Assembly: GCF_900078365.1 (NCBI RefSeq)
Contig: NZ_LT598653.1
Coordinates: 2,294,001 to 2,358,000 of the forward strand
Direction: 5' to 3'
DNA: 64,000 bases
Source: an uncultured Sphingopyxis sp.
GTDB taxonomy: Bacteria > Pseudomonadota > Alphaproteobacteria > Sphingomonadales > Sphingomonadaceae
Under the pieces are notes generated by a model, which saw nothing but the letters and a program-made list of their open reading frames with translations, was not told the DNA's origin and did no database searches. Both the position numbers and the translations under genes were made by a program. Below, piece by piece: positions 8,989 to 17,130 of this stretch; position 1 is the stretch's first letter; every line of letters begins with the position of its first letter.

Positions 8989-9070
8989 CGAAAAGGGCCT
9001 CCTGATTGCAAGATCAAGCAGGTGACGCCGATGCCGAAACCCTCGAAACAGGGGGGAGAAAGGGCCGCAA

Positions 9071-9123
9071 GCATCGGTGTCACCCGATGCGGTCCGACAT
9101 CACGTGGCGGGATATGTCCCGCC
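9071..9123 (+). other. Twin hairpins upstream of the crotonase gene
   Basis: Two perfect 7-bp stem-loops, GCATCGG/CCGATGC (9071-9090) and GGCGGGA/TCCCGCC (9106-9123), in the 240-bp gap between divergent genes. No motif of a known riboswitch was recognised. Otherwise nothing coding is seen in 8989-9228. Confidence 0.3.
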
Positions 9124-9228
9124 GACGCCAGAGGGGCCCGGCCCGCATGACTTATTATTTAGGAAGCCCGCCCGCCGCTTGCAAGTCCCCGCGCGCCGCG
9201 CCACGCTGCATCGGGTGAAGGAGCAAGC

Positions 9229-9999
9229 ATGATGAGCGTCACCATCGCAAAGGACGGCCCCGTCACGATCGTCACGATCGACCGCCCGGCGAAGCGCAAC
9301 GCGGTCGATCCCGCGACCGCCGACATGCTGCGCGACGCCTTCACCGCCTTCGCGACCGACAAGGATGCGAAGGTCGCCATCCTCACCGGCAGCTCGGACC
9401 ATTTCTGCGCGGGCTTCGACCTCGGCGCGGTCGGCACCAGCCGCTACGACCCCGACGGGCCCGGCCCGATGGGCCCGACGCGGATGCTGCTCGAAAAGCC
9501 GGTGATCGCCGCGGTCGAGGGTCATGCGGTCGCCGGCGGGCTCGAACTCGCGCTCTGGTGCGATCTGCGTGTCGCCGCCCAAAGCGCGGTCTTCGGCGTC
9601 TATTGCCGCCGCTGGGGCGTGCCGCTGATCGACGGCGGCACCGTCCGCCTGCCGCGCATCGTCGGCCAGGGCCGCGCGCTCGACATGATCCTGACCGGCC
9701 GCGCGGTCGATGCCGCCGAAGCGCAGCGTATCGGTCTCGCCGACCGCGTCGTCGCCGACGGCACCGCGCTTGCCGCCGCGGTCAAGCTCGCGAAACAGAT
9801 CGCCGCCTTCCCGCAAATCTGCATGAACAGCGACCGGCTGAGCGCCTACCGCCAATGGGATTTCGACATCGAAGGCGCCCTCGCCCACGAAGCCCACGCC
9901 GGCGTCGCCCCCTTGCGCGAAGGCGCGGCGGCGGGCGCGAAACGCTTTACCGAAGGGACAGGCCGTGGCGGCAGCTTTGCCGCTTTCACGGGGGAATGA
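9229..9999 (+). CDS. Crotonase / enoyl-CoA hydratase family protein
   Basis: 256 residues; AAGGAG six bases before ATG 9229 fixes the start. Crotonase fold with an oxyanion-hole motif HFCAGFDL and a second AVAGGLELALWCDLR. The segment CRRWGVPLIDGGTVRLPR replaces the region that carries the first catalytic glutamate of classical enoyl-CoA hydratases. This subfamily is common in actinobacteria and alphaproteobacteria and its substrate is unsettled. It probably acts on an acyl-CoA thioester. It is not in an operon with beta-oxidation genes. Family firm, reaction uncertain. Confidence 0.88.
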   Translation: MMSVTIAKDGPVTIVTIDRPAKRNAVDPATADMLRDAFTAFATDKDAKVAILTGSSDHFCAGFDLGAVGTSRYDPDGPGPMGPTRMLLEKPVIAAVEGHAVAGGLELALWCDLRVAAQSAVFGVYCRRWGVPLIDGGTVRLPRIVGQGRALDMILTGRAVDAAEAQRIGLADRVVADGTALAAAVKLAKQIAAFPQICMNSDRLSAYRQWDFDIEGALAHEAHAGVAPLREGAAAGAKRFTEGTGRGGSFAAFTGE

Positions 10000-10028
10000 C
10001 CGAGGATCCGAAGCAAAGCCCCAACCAC

Positions 10029-10412
10029 CGTCACCCCGGGCTTGACCCGGGGTCCCGCTTGAATCATCCCTTCGTCATGGATCGCGAAACTAAAGGCGGC
10101 TGGATTTACATCATGGCCGACCGCTACCGCGGCACGATGTATGTCGGCGTGACCGCAGACCTCCCCGCTCGCATCCACCAGCATCGAACCGGCGACGGTT
10201 CCGATTTTTGCGCCAGATACAACCTCACCCGTCTCGTCTGGGCCGAACGAAGCGACGACATCGCCGCCTGTATCGCGCACGAAAAGCGTCTCAAACGCTG
10301 GCACCGTCACTGGAAATTCGAGTTGATCGAACGTGGCAATCCCGATTGGCTGGATTTGTTCGATCGCCTGATTGGATGAGGAGCGGGACCCCGGGTCAAG
10401 CCCGGGGTGACG
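10029..10412. mobile_element. Candidate GIY-YIG/REP unit: nuclease gene between 31-bp perfect inverted repeats
   Basis: Arms at 10029-10059 and 10382-10412 are perfect 31-bp inverted complements (CGTCACCCCGGGCTTGAC... and its complement); each also contains an inner palindrome CCCCGGG-cttga-CCCGGGG. The GIY-YIG start codon is 17 nt inside the left arm and its stop 2 nt before the right arm, so the 384-bp unit contains nothing else. The arms are family B repeats, and a further solo copy sits at 10432-10460. No target-site duplication is visible. Mobility is inference. Confidence 0.5.
10077..10379 (+). CDS. Stand-alone GIY-YIG nuclease domain protein
   Basis: 100 residues from ATG 10077. GWIYIMADRYRGTMYVGVT is the GIY-YIG core; the conserved Arg is in LPARIHQH and the metal-binding Glu probably in CIAHEKRLKRW. 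This is the small single-domain UPF0213/YhbQ-like type, not UvrC. It is predicted to be a metal-dependent endonuclease and cytosolic; biological roles of this class are mostly unknown. No good RBS is seen. The gene is enclosed exactly by inverted copies of a genomic palindrome family, which suggests the protein may act on or spread those repeats, as RAYT proteins do for REP sequences. Confidence 0.85.
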   Translation: MDRETKGGWIYIMADRYRGTMYVGVTADLPARIHQHRTGDGSDFCARYNLTRLVWAERSDDIAACIAHEKRLKRWHRHWKFELIERGNPDWLDLFDRLIG

Positions 10413-10431
10413 AGAATGAATCTGGTTTCTT

Positions 10432-10460
10432 CGTCACCCCGGACTTGATCCGGGGTGACG
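10432..10460. repeat. Solo palindrome, family B
   Basis: 29-bp perfect palindrome CGTCACCCCGGA-cttga-TCCGGGGTGACG, 20 bp beyond the right arm of the GIY-YIG unit. It is near the 3' end of the LuxR-type gene and could act as its terminator. Confidence 0.8.
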
Positions 10461-10489
10461 AAGATTGGGGGGATGCCTGCCGGTCGCGA

Positions 10490-11314
10490 TCAGGAAACGC
10501 GATTAAAATGCGTCGTTTCCAGCCTTTGAAGCTTGTCGCTCGACCACACAATCGTTTCGGTCATGGATTTCATATCCTTGGCGACGGTATAAACGCGCGT
10601 CGACACCCGCGCGCCCGCCTTGCCCAGCGTCATCACCAATGTGTCGGGCGCCGGCTGACGCAGAGCGACACTGTCGATGAAATCCATATTGCCGGTGACC
10701 GGTACGGCGACGCCATCGAGCGCGGCGGTCGATTCGGCATGCTTGCGCGAGCCGTCGGGCGCGACGATTTCGACCCGCGTTGTCCATTTGCCGTCCTGCG
10801 ATGCGCGAAACGTCATCGTCACCCGTTGCGGCCGTTCTTTCTCGGGCATGGCCGAAGCGTCCAGCGACCAGCTTCCGACCAGCGGCAGCGGCTCGGATGC
10901 AGCGCTATAAACGGCGTCGGCTGTTCCGGCCTGATCGGCCGAAGGGGCGGTCGCGACCATTAATCCAGCCGCCGCGAGGGGTATTGCAATGAGCATGACG
11001 ATCATTCCTTTCGATCCGCGAACCCCAATGGTTGCGGTGTGCGCCAAATCCTTCACCGAGGAGTGCTGGCTCGAAAGATCGATATTTTCGTCACAAGTTT
11101 TTTGGCGGTCCAGCAGCCGCGCCAATTCGCGGCTGCTGCCGACGCCCGTCTTGCGGCGGGCGGAGCGCAGCCGCTCGTTAATCGAGGTTTCCGAACGGCC
11201 CAGACGCGCCGCGATGGTCTTGACGGTATGCCCGGCGACCAACAGGCGCAAAATTTCCATTTCCCGGTCGGTAAGGCATGCGGACAAGCCGGGAGCAGGT
11301 TCATTGGCAGACAT
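10490..11314 (-). CDS. Membrane-anchored LuxR-type HTH regulator with extracytoplasmic domain
   Basis: 274 residues. An N-terminal LuxR/GerE helix-turn-helix (about 12-70: LTDREMEILRLLVAGHTVKTIA, then RLGRSETSINERL) is followed by a linker, one membrane segment (about 103-123: MIVMLIAIPLAAAGLMVATA) and a C-terminal extracytoplasmic domain of about 150 residues containing VGSWSLDAS and QRVTMTFRASQDGKWTT. The order DNA-binding, membrane, periplasmic is like ToxR/CadC one-component sensors but with a LuxR-type HTH. The periplasmic domain is not a family I can name; it looks like a beta-rich lipocalin-like ligand module. Ligand and targets unknown. Confidence 0.8.
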   Translation of the reverse strand: MSANEPAPGLSACLTDREMEILRLLVAGHTVKTIAARLGRSETSINERLRSARRKTGVGSSRELARLLDRQKTCDENIDLSSQHSSVKDLAHTATIGVRGSKGMIVMLIAIPLAAAGLMVATAPSADQAGTADAVYSAASEPLPLVGSWSLDASAMPEKERPQRVTMTFRASQDGKWTTRVEIVAPDGSRKHAESTAALDGVAVPVTGNMDFIDSVALRQPAPDTLVMTLGKAGARVSTRVYTVAKDMKSMTETIVWSSDKLQRLETTHFNRVS

Positions 11315-11634
11315 GTCTTTCGCTCACCACAGCCGCTCCAACAGGTCCATCCCAATTTAATTGGAAAACGGCAGCAGGGCCAGACCGGGCGTGAGAGAAG
11401 CGGCGGGGCTCGCTGATCAGTTCATCCCGTCTGGCGGATCAATAATATCCGAAATTCAGGAAAGACCAGCCTCATGCACCTCCCGATTTGCGCCGTGCGA
11501 CGCGGTGGAGGCGCACCGCCGTGGCGACTTCCACAATCCAGGTAGCGATCGTTTTTGACCACCAATTGAACGAGCCGGAATGTAGGCTGGCATAGCCGGA
11601 TATTGCAGGAAAGGCCTTTTACAGCGCGATGGCT

Positions 11635-11790
11635 GCTTTGGGGTGGGAAGCGGCCATTCCCTACCTTCGTCATTCCCGCGAAAGCGGGAACCCAGTGTGA
11701 AGTCAGCCGACGCACGCTCTGGGTTCCCGCTTTCGCGGGAATGACGAAATTATGAGATACTCAACGTCCGCTTCCGGCCGAAAGCGGACG
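11635..11790. repeat. Composite three-block repeat containing family D palindrome
   Basis: Block a (GCTTTGGGGTGGGAAGCGGC, 11635 on), the family D palindrome (11666-11748, arms CGTCATTCCCGCGAAAGCGG) and block c (GAGATACTCAACGTCCGCTT... to 11790, with its own hairpin) occur together. The same three blocks recur at 26159-26310 and, inverted, at 42151-42310. The rest of the gap 11315-11634 shows no gene or other structure I can support. Confidence 0.75.
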
Positions 11791-11795
11791 ATCCC

Positions 11796-13121
11796 TTATT
11801 TCTTCCCCATCAGCTTCATCGTCATCGCGGTCAGCGCCTCGGTCGCGGTCGAGATCACCGCCGGCGCGTCGGGCGCCCAGAAAGGCGAATGCAGGCTCGG
11901 CAGCGTCCGGCCTTCCTTCTTCGCCGCGTCATATTCGGGCTGCGGCACCCCGCCGACCCAGATGATCAGGCTCTTGATGCTCTTGTCCTCGCGCCCGAAA
12001 CGGCCGAAATCCTCGCCGCCCATCACCGGCGGCATCTTCACGACGCGCTCGTCGCCAAAGTTCGTTTTCAGGAACGCCGCCATGCCCTCGGTGAATTCGG
12101 GCGTATTGAAGGTCGCGGGCGTATATTCGTCCTTCTGCACCGACACCACGGGCATCCTGTCCTCGGGAATCCCCGCCGCGATCGCCTCTCCTCGCGCGAT
12201 GCGCGCGATGCCGTCGAGCAGATGATCGCGCACCGCGTCGGTATAGCTGCGCACCGTCAGTTGCAGCCGCGCCTCGTCCGAAATGATATTATGCTTCGCA
12301 CCCGCGTGAAAGCTGCCCACGGTGACCACCGCGCTGTCGAGCGGGCTCACCTCGCGCGACACCAGGGTCTGGAGCGCGCCGACGATCCGGCTCCCCAGCA
12401 CGATCGGGTCCTTCGTCGCCTGCGGATAGGCGCCGTGGCCGCCGACACCCTTCACCAATATGTCGACGCTATCGACATTGGCGAGCGCATAGCCCGGCGT
12501 ATAGCCGATCTTGCCCGCGGGGAACTGCGCGGCATCGTGGAACGCCAGCACATATTCGGGTTTCGGGAAGCGCGTATAGAGCCCGTCCTCGAGCATCATC
12601 CGCGCCCCCGCGCCGCGTTCCTCGGCGGGCTGGCCGATCATCACCAGCGTGCCCGACCATTTGTCCTTGTTCGCCGCCATCAGCCGCGCGACGCCGATCC
12701 AGGCGGTCATATGCGTGTCGTGGCCGCACGCGTGCATGACGCCGGTTTCGACGCCTTCCTTGGTCGTCACGCGCACCTTCGACGCGCCGGGCAGGCCCGT
12801 CTGCTCGGTCACCGGCAGGCCGTCCATGTCGGCGCGCACCATCACCACCGGGCCGGGGCCGTTCTCCATCACCGCGACGACGCCGGTGCCGCCGACCTTC
12901 TCGGTGACCTTGAAGCCCAGCTTGCGCGCCTCCGCGGCGAGGATGCCCGCCGAGCGGACCTCCATGAAGCTGAGTTCGGGGTGGGCATGCAAATCCTTGT
13001 AGATCGCCATCAGCGACGGCATCTGCGTTTCGACCTCGCCGCGCAGCGCCTGCGCCGCCGCGGGCATCGCGCCCGATACCGTCAAGGCCAGCGCCGCCGC
13101 GCCCGTCCACAAATTCCGCAT
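11796..13121 (-). CDS. Exported M20 family amidohydrolase
   Basis: 441 residues with an N-terminal signal peptide (ALALTVSGAMPAAAQA), so probably periplasmic. M20D pattern: HACGHDTHMT (metal Cys/His), QPAEERGAGA (catalytic/metal Glu), HDAAQFPAGKIGY and the C-terminal MGGEDFGRF. Relatives hydrolyse N-acyl amino acids, hippurate or IAA-amino-acid conjugates. Metal ligands are intact. It lies alone, with repeats on both sides. The substrate cannot be predicted. Confidence 0.93.
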   Translation of the reverse strand: MRNLWTGAAALALTVSGAMPAAAQALRGEVETQMPSLMAIYKDLHAHPELSFMEVRSAGILAAEARKLGFKVTEKVGGTGVVAVMENGPGPVVMVRADMDGLPVTEQTGLPGASKVRVTTKEGVETGVMHACGHDTHMTAWIGVARLMAANKDKWSGTLVMIGQPAEERGAGARMMLEDGLYTRFPKPEYVLAFHDAAQFPAGKIGYTPGYALANVDSVDILVKGVGGHGAYPQATKDPIVLGSRIVGALQTLVSREVSPLDSAVVTVGSFHAGAKHNIISDEARLQLTVRSYTDAVRDHLLDGIARIARGEAIAAGIPEDRMPVVSVQKDEYTPATFNTPEFTEGMAAFLKTNFGDERVVKMPPVMGGEDFGRFGREDKSIKSLIIWVGGVPQPEYDAAKKEGRTLPSLHSPFWAPDAPAVISTATEALTAMTMKLMGKK

Positions 13122-13182
13122 CGTCTTTCCCCTGTCTTATGGCGTGATCGTCCTTGCGCGGACGGCTTCTCTATAAATTTGC

Positions 13183-13326
13183 GTGTCCCCGCGAAGGAGC
13201 ATCGGGTCGGATCGTCCCCCGGACGATCCTTGACCATGCGGGGCATGGTCAACCCGATACTGACCCATCTCCCTCCGGTTCAAAATGACGCCCACCGGAG
13301 ATGGGCTCCCGCCTTCGCGGGAGCAC
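13183..13326. repeat. Family C palindrome interrupted by a cloverleaf-shaped insertion
   Basis: The left arm (GTGTCCCCGCGAAGG) breaks off at 13197 and the family C sequence resumes at 13262 (GACCCATCTCC). The 64-bp insert has an outer stem ATCGGGT/ACCCGAT and two inner perfect hairpins, GGATCGTCC/GGACGATCC and TTGACCATGC/GCATGGTCAA. Confidence 0.8.
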
Positions 13327-13366
13327 GGAGTGCTTCAATCTGGCTTCGTCGCAATCCAACATCGCC

Positions 13367-14017
13367 TCAGCCCGCCGGGACCAGTTCGATCACGTCGAGC
13401 AAGGATTCATACGCCGGCGCGGGCAGCACGAGCCGCCAGCGATTGTCGCCGATCCGTTCGACCAGCCCCGCCATGTCGCGCATCCGGTCGCTGCCATAGT
13501 TGATCGCCATCTTCTCGTCGCCGAGTTCGAGCGTGCCGAGGAAGACCTGGCGCTTCAGATTGTCGGGAAAGATCAGGCCGACGGGGCGCTGCGACCCCGA
13601 CAGCTTGGTCAGGCTCGACAGCCCCTGCTCGGCGGCGACGCGGCAGCGGAACCAGTCATAGGCGATATAGCCGAGGGTCCCGCGTCCCTGCGTGCCGATC
13701 TTGATCGTCCGGCACCGGTATTCGCCCGCGGGCAAGTGCGGATTGGGCAAGGCCGCCGTCGGCTGGAGCAGCGCGCCCTCGCGGTCGATGTCGGCGCCGA
13801 ACCCCTTGGCGCGCGCGTCGGCGAGCGCCGCCCGCCAGCTTCCGTACCAGCCGCGGATCCGCGCCTTGTCGGCATCGGTCGCGGTCGCGCGCCAGCCGCC
13901 CGTCGCCTCGGGCGGCGGCGTGTCGGCCGCCGATGGCGGCATCGCCGGAACCATCGTGCGGCACGCGCTCAAGGTGACGCCCAGCGCCACCGCAAAAACC
14001 CATATGGTGCGACCCAT
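13367..14017 (-). CDS. DUF4893 domain lipoprotein
   Basis: 216 residues from ATG 14017 (MGRTIWVFAVALGVTLSAC); the start at 14080 would precede the signal by 21 residues and is rejected. The signal ends in LSAC, a plausible lipobox. The DUF4893 body shows PAGEYRCRTIKIG, a GSQRPVGLIFPD segment, YGSDRMRDMAGLVERIG and a final ESLLDVIELVP. DUF4893 proteins are uncharacterised and occur mainly in sphingomonads. Envelope location inferred. No operon partner: the next gene on this strand starts 76 bp away. Confidence 0.85.
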   Translation of the reverse strand: MGRTIWVFAVALGVTLSACRTMVPAMPPSAADTPPPEATGGWRATATDADKARIRGWYGSWRAALADARAKGFGADIDREGALLQPTAALPNPHLPAGEYRCRTIKIGTQGRGTLGYIAYDWFRCRVAAEQGLSSLTKLSGSQRPVGLIFPDNLKRQVFLGTLELGDEKMAINYGSDRMRDMAGLVERIGDNRWRLVLPAPAYESLLDVIELVPAG

Positions 14018-14092
14018 GATTCTCTGTTTCTCCCCGACCCCTCGATGGTTAACCTTAGGGGCGCAAAGGAGATTGCTCAAGGGCGGAGCAGG

Positions 14093-14878
14093 TCAGGCCG
14101 CCGTCCAGCCGCCATCGACGCTGAGGTTGGCGCCGGTGATGTTCGCCGCCTCGGCACGGGTCAGGAAGGACGCGAGCGCCGCGACCTGTTCGACGGTGAC
14201 GAACTGTTTCGTCGGCTGCCCCGCGAGCAGCACGTCGTTGATCACCTGCTCGCGCGTCATGCCGCGCGCCTTCATCGTGTCGGGGATCTGGTTCTCGACC
14301 AGCGGCGTCCAGACATAGCCGGGGCTGATGCAATTGACCGTGATCCCGGCGTCGGCGACCTCGAGCGCGACCGTCTTGGTCAGCCCAGCGAGCCCGTGCT
14401 TCGCGGTGACATAGGCCGATTTGAACGGCGAGGCGACGAGCGAGTGCGCCGATGCCGTGCCGATGATCCGCCCCCATCTCCTCTTGCGCATCCCGGGCAC
14501 GGCGTGACGGATCGTGTGGAAGGCCGCGGTCAGGTTGAGCGCGATGATCATGTCCCATTTCTCGACCGGGAAATCCTCGACCGGCGAGACGAACTGCATC
14601 CCCGCATTGTTGACTAGGATGTCGACGCCGCCGAAATCCTTCTCCGCGCGCTTGAACATCGCCTCGATCTCTTCGGGTTTGGTCAGGTCGGCGCCGTCAT
14701 AGGCGGCCTTCCCGCCGCCGATCGCCGCCAGCTCCTTGCGCTCCTCCTCGATCGCATCGGCGTCGCCGAAGCCGTTGATGATGATGTCGGCGCCGTCGGC
14801 GGCAAAGGCTTTGGCGATGCCGAGCCCGATTCCCGAGGTCGATCCGGTGACGAGGGCGGTCTTTCCTTTGAGGCGCAT
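14093..14878 (-). CDS. bdhA: 3-hydroxybutyrate dehydrogenase
   Basis: 261 residues, classical SDR. NAD-binding TGSTSGIGLGIA near the N-terminus, NNAG, catalytic Ser in TASAHSL and YVTAKHG (Tyr-x3-Lys). The VNCISPGYVWTPLVENQIPD stretch and the length match D-beta-hydroxybutyrate dehydrogenases, which interconvert 3-hydroxybutyrate and acetoacetate during PHB or ketone-body use. AAGGA precedes ATG 14878. It lies 32 bp downstream of a patatin-like phospholipase gene on the same strand, probably co-transcribed. Confidence 0.9.
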   Translation of the reverse strand: MRLKGKTALVTGSTSGIGLGIAKAFAADGADIIINGFGDADAIEEERKELAAIGGGKAAYDGADLTKPEEIEAMFKRAEKDFGGVDILVNNAGMQFVSPVEDFPVEKWDMIIALNLTAAFHTIRHAVPGMRKRRWGRIIGTASAHSLVASPFKSAYVTAKHGLAGLTKTVALEVADAGITVNCISPGYVWTPLVENQIPDTMKARGMTREQVINDVLLAGQPTKQFVTVEQVAALASFLTRAEAANITGANLSVDGGWTAA

Positions 14879-14910
14879 TGGGGGAGTCCTTCTTTCGGTG
14901 GTGAATTGAT

Positions 14911-16119
14911 TCAGTCGAGGCCGCCGGGTTTCGGCTTCAGCCCGTCCGATTGCACGGCGAAGCTGTCCGACCGGCCCTCGGCGATGCTTTCGGCGAGCAG
15001 ATGGCCGTCCTTCATCGCCGCCTCGACCGCGTCGCGGCCGAGCGCCCAGTTGACCTCCATCGTCGAGCGCGAAAATTCGAAGTCGCGCGCGCCCGTCTGC
15101 CACGCGGGCGGCTCGTGGATCAGCTGCACGACATTGAGCGCCTTGCACTCGACCATGCGCCGCACCGCCTTCACTTCGGCAAGATCGGCGAATTCCTCGG
15201 GCAGCTTCGCGAGCATCCGGTCGATCAGCCGATGCTCCTTGCGCCGCCGCACCAGCCCGTCCGAAATCCGCCGCGTCCGGCTCGAAAAGCGGATATCCTT
15301 CTCGCGCGACCAGGCTTCCTCGAGGTCGTGCGGGCGCTGCCCGCGCGCGGGGAACAGATCGACCTGGAACACCAGCATGTCGTCGTTCGCCGCCGCAACG
15401 ACATGTTCGAGCGGGGTGTTCGACACGAGGCCCCCATCCCAATACCATGTCCCGTCGATCTCGACCGGCGGCAACCCCGGCGGCAATGCGCCCGACGCGA
15501 GGATGTGCCGCGCGTCGATCGTGTCGCATGTCGTGTCGAAATAGCGGAAATTCCCGGTCTCGACCGCCACCGCGCCGACCGACAGCCGCACCTTGCCCCG
15601 GTTCACCCGGTCCCAGTCGACCAGCCGGTCGAGCGTGGCGACCAGCGGGCTCGTGTCATAGAAGCTCACCGCCTCGGGCGTCTGCCGCTCAGCGAGGGCG
15701 GGTGGCGGAAAGCGCGGGATGAAGAAGCCCGGAACGCCGAACGCCATCACCTGCCCCGCCGCCGCCATATGCGACCATTCGCGCGCCCAGTCATTGTCGG
15801 GGGTCGGCAGCGAGGGCAGCGCCGACGACACCCCCTCCCAGAAGGTGCGCATCTTGCCCACCGCCTGGTCGCGCTCGTTCCCCGCGATGATCGCGGCATT
15901 CACCGCGCCGATCGAAATCCCCGCCACCCAGTCGAGTTCGATGCCGAGATCGATCAGCGCCTCATACACCCCCGCCTGAAACGCACCGAGCGCGCCGCCG
16001 CCCTGCAGAACGAGCACGACGAGGTCGGGAAGCGGAAGGGCGGCACGGGCGGCTCGGCGGGGCATGGACTCGGGGGCGATCCTCTGGCTGGGAGCGACAC
16101 CCATGTTGCACCGCAGCAC
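14911..16119 (-). CDS. Patatin-like phospholipase with DUF3734
   Basis: 402 residues. Oxyanion motif QGGGALGAFQAGVYEAL, nucleophile elbow GISIGAVNAA (GxSxG) and the catalytic Asp in WDGGLVSNTP; the C-terminal part matches DUF3734. The Ser/Asp dyad of a lipid acyl hydrolase is intact. The partner gene is bdhA. The pairing suggests a role near PHB or membrane-lipid metabolism, for example granule-associated hydrolysis, but this is inference. Start is either GTG 16119, with GGAGGA 12 nt upstream, or ATG 16104. Confidence 0.9.
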   Translation of the reverse strand: MLRCNMGVAPSQRIAPESMPRRAARAALPLPDLVVLVLQGGGALGAFQAGVYEALIDLGIELDWVAGISIGAVNAAIIAGNERDQAVGKMRTFWEGVSSALPSLPTPDNDWAREWSHMAAAGQVMAFGVPGFFIPRFPPPALAERQTPEAVSFYDTSPLVATLDRLVDWDRVNRGKVRLSVGAVAVETGNFRYFDTTCDTIDARHILASGALPPGLPPVEIDGTWYWDGGLVSNTPLEHVVAAANDDMLVFQVDLFPARGQRPHDLEEAWSREKDIRFSSRTRRISDGLVRRRKEHRLIDRMLAKLPEEFADLAEVKAVRRMVECKALNVVQLIHEPPAWQTGARDFEFSRSTMEVNWALGRDAVEAAMKDGHLLAESIAEGRSDSFAVQSDGLKPKPGGLD

Positions 16120-16218
16120 GGTTCATTGCAATCCTCCCGCGCGCCGAAGCCCCTTCCAATTGCCCGATGCCGGTGTCACAACGCGATCGAAACAGACTTT
16201 TCCCGCTGGAGAAACCCC

Positions 16219-17130
16219 ATGCGCCTCGACGATGATTCCGGTCTCGGTGATGACATTCGCGACCTCGGGCGCGGCGGAGGCGGCGGCTTCGGCGGCGGCG
16301 GGGGCGGGCTCGGGGGTCTGCTCTTCGCGATCCTGCCGATGCTGCTCGGGCGCAAGATGGGCTGCGGCACGATCCTCATTCTCGGGGTCGCGGCCTTTTT
16401 CCTGCTCGGCCCCGGCGCCAACATGCTGAGCAGCGGCGGCGGCACCGCCGACCCCATGGCCGACAGCCGCGGCGGCCCTGCGGTCGCCTGCGACACCGAG
16501 GCCGAACGCTTCGCCTGCAACGTCTTCCGCTCGACGCACACCGTGTGGGGCGGCCTGATCAACGGCTATCAGAAGCCGACCCTCAACTTCTACGAACAGT
16601 CGACCAGGCGCTCGGGCTGCGGTCCCGCGCAGTCGGCGATGGGTCCCTTTTATTGCCCCGCCGATCAGGGCGTCTATCTCGACACCAGTTTTTTCCGCGA
16701 ACTCGATCAGCGTTTCGGTGCCGCCGGCGATGCCGCGCAGGCCTATGTCATCGCGCACGAAGTCGGTCACCATATCCAGACGCTCAGCGGCATTTCGGAT
16801 CAGGTCCGGCGCGCGCAGGGGCAAAGCTCGCAGGCCGAAGGCAACGCGCTGCAAGTCCGCATGGAGCTGCAAGCCGACTGCTACGCCGGCGTCTGGGCGG
16901 CCCGCGCGAAGACGCGTGACGGCCAGTCGGTAATGGAGGCCGGCGATATGGAGGAAGCGATGCGCGCCGCCAATGCGATCGGCGACGACACGCTGATGCG
17001 CTCGGCGGGGCAGCGCCCCGTACCCGAAAGCTTCACCCACGGGACGAGCGAGCAGCGCATGAGCTGGCTGCGCCGCGGCCTGCAGACGGGTGACCCGCGC
17101 CAGTGCAACGCCTTCGATACCGCCATCTGA
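16219..17130 (+). CDS. Neutral zinc metallopeptidase (YpfJ/KPN_02809 family)
   Basis: 303 residues from ATG 16219 with GGAGA at good spacing. Acidic N-terminus, Gly-rich tract (residues about 19-33), one membrane segment (MGCGTILILGVAAFFLLG), then a periplasmic domain with HEVGHHIQ (HExxH) and a second metal-ligand region MELQADCYAGVWA. Six or more cysteines suggest disulfides. It is a predicted membrane-bound protease of unknown substrate. It is divergent from the patatin gene. Confidence 0.93.
   Translation: MRLDDDSGLGDDIRDLGRGGGGGFGGGGGGLGGLLFAILPMLLGRKMGCGTILILGVAAFFLLGPGANMLSSGGGTADPMADSRGGPAVACDTEAERFACNVFRSTHTVWGGLINGYQKPTLNFYEQSTRRSGCGPAQSAMGPFYCPADQGVYLDTSFFRELDQRFGAAGDAAQAYVIAHEVGHHIQTLSGISDQVRRAQGQSSQAEGNALQVRMELQADCYAGVWAARAKTRDGQSVMEAGDMEEAMRAANAIGDDTLMRSAGQRPVPESFTHGTSEQRMSWLRRGLQTGDPRQCNAFDTAI

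Noticed and set aside
10029..10412. Group I intron-type homing by the GIY-YIG gene
   Set aside because: The gene lies in intergenic DNA, with no interrupted host gene and no intron core; the protein is the small UPF0213-like type.
13198..13261. The cloverleaf insert as a tRNA
   Set aside because: Three-way symmetry is present, but the stems are 7, 9 and 10 bp with 3-nt loops, there is no T-loop or anticodon arm, and it interrupts a known repeat.
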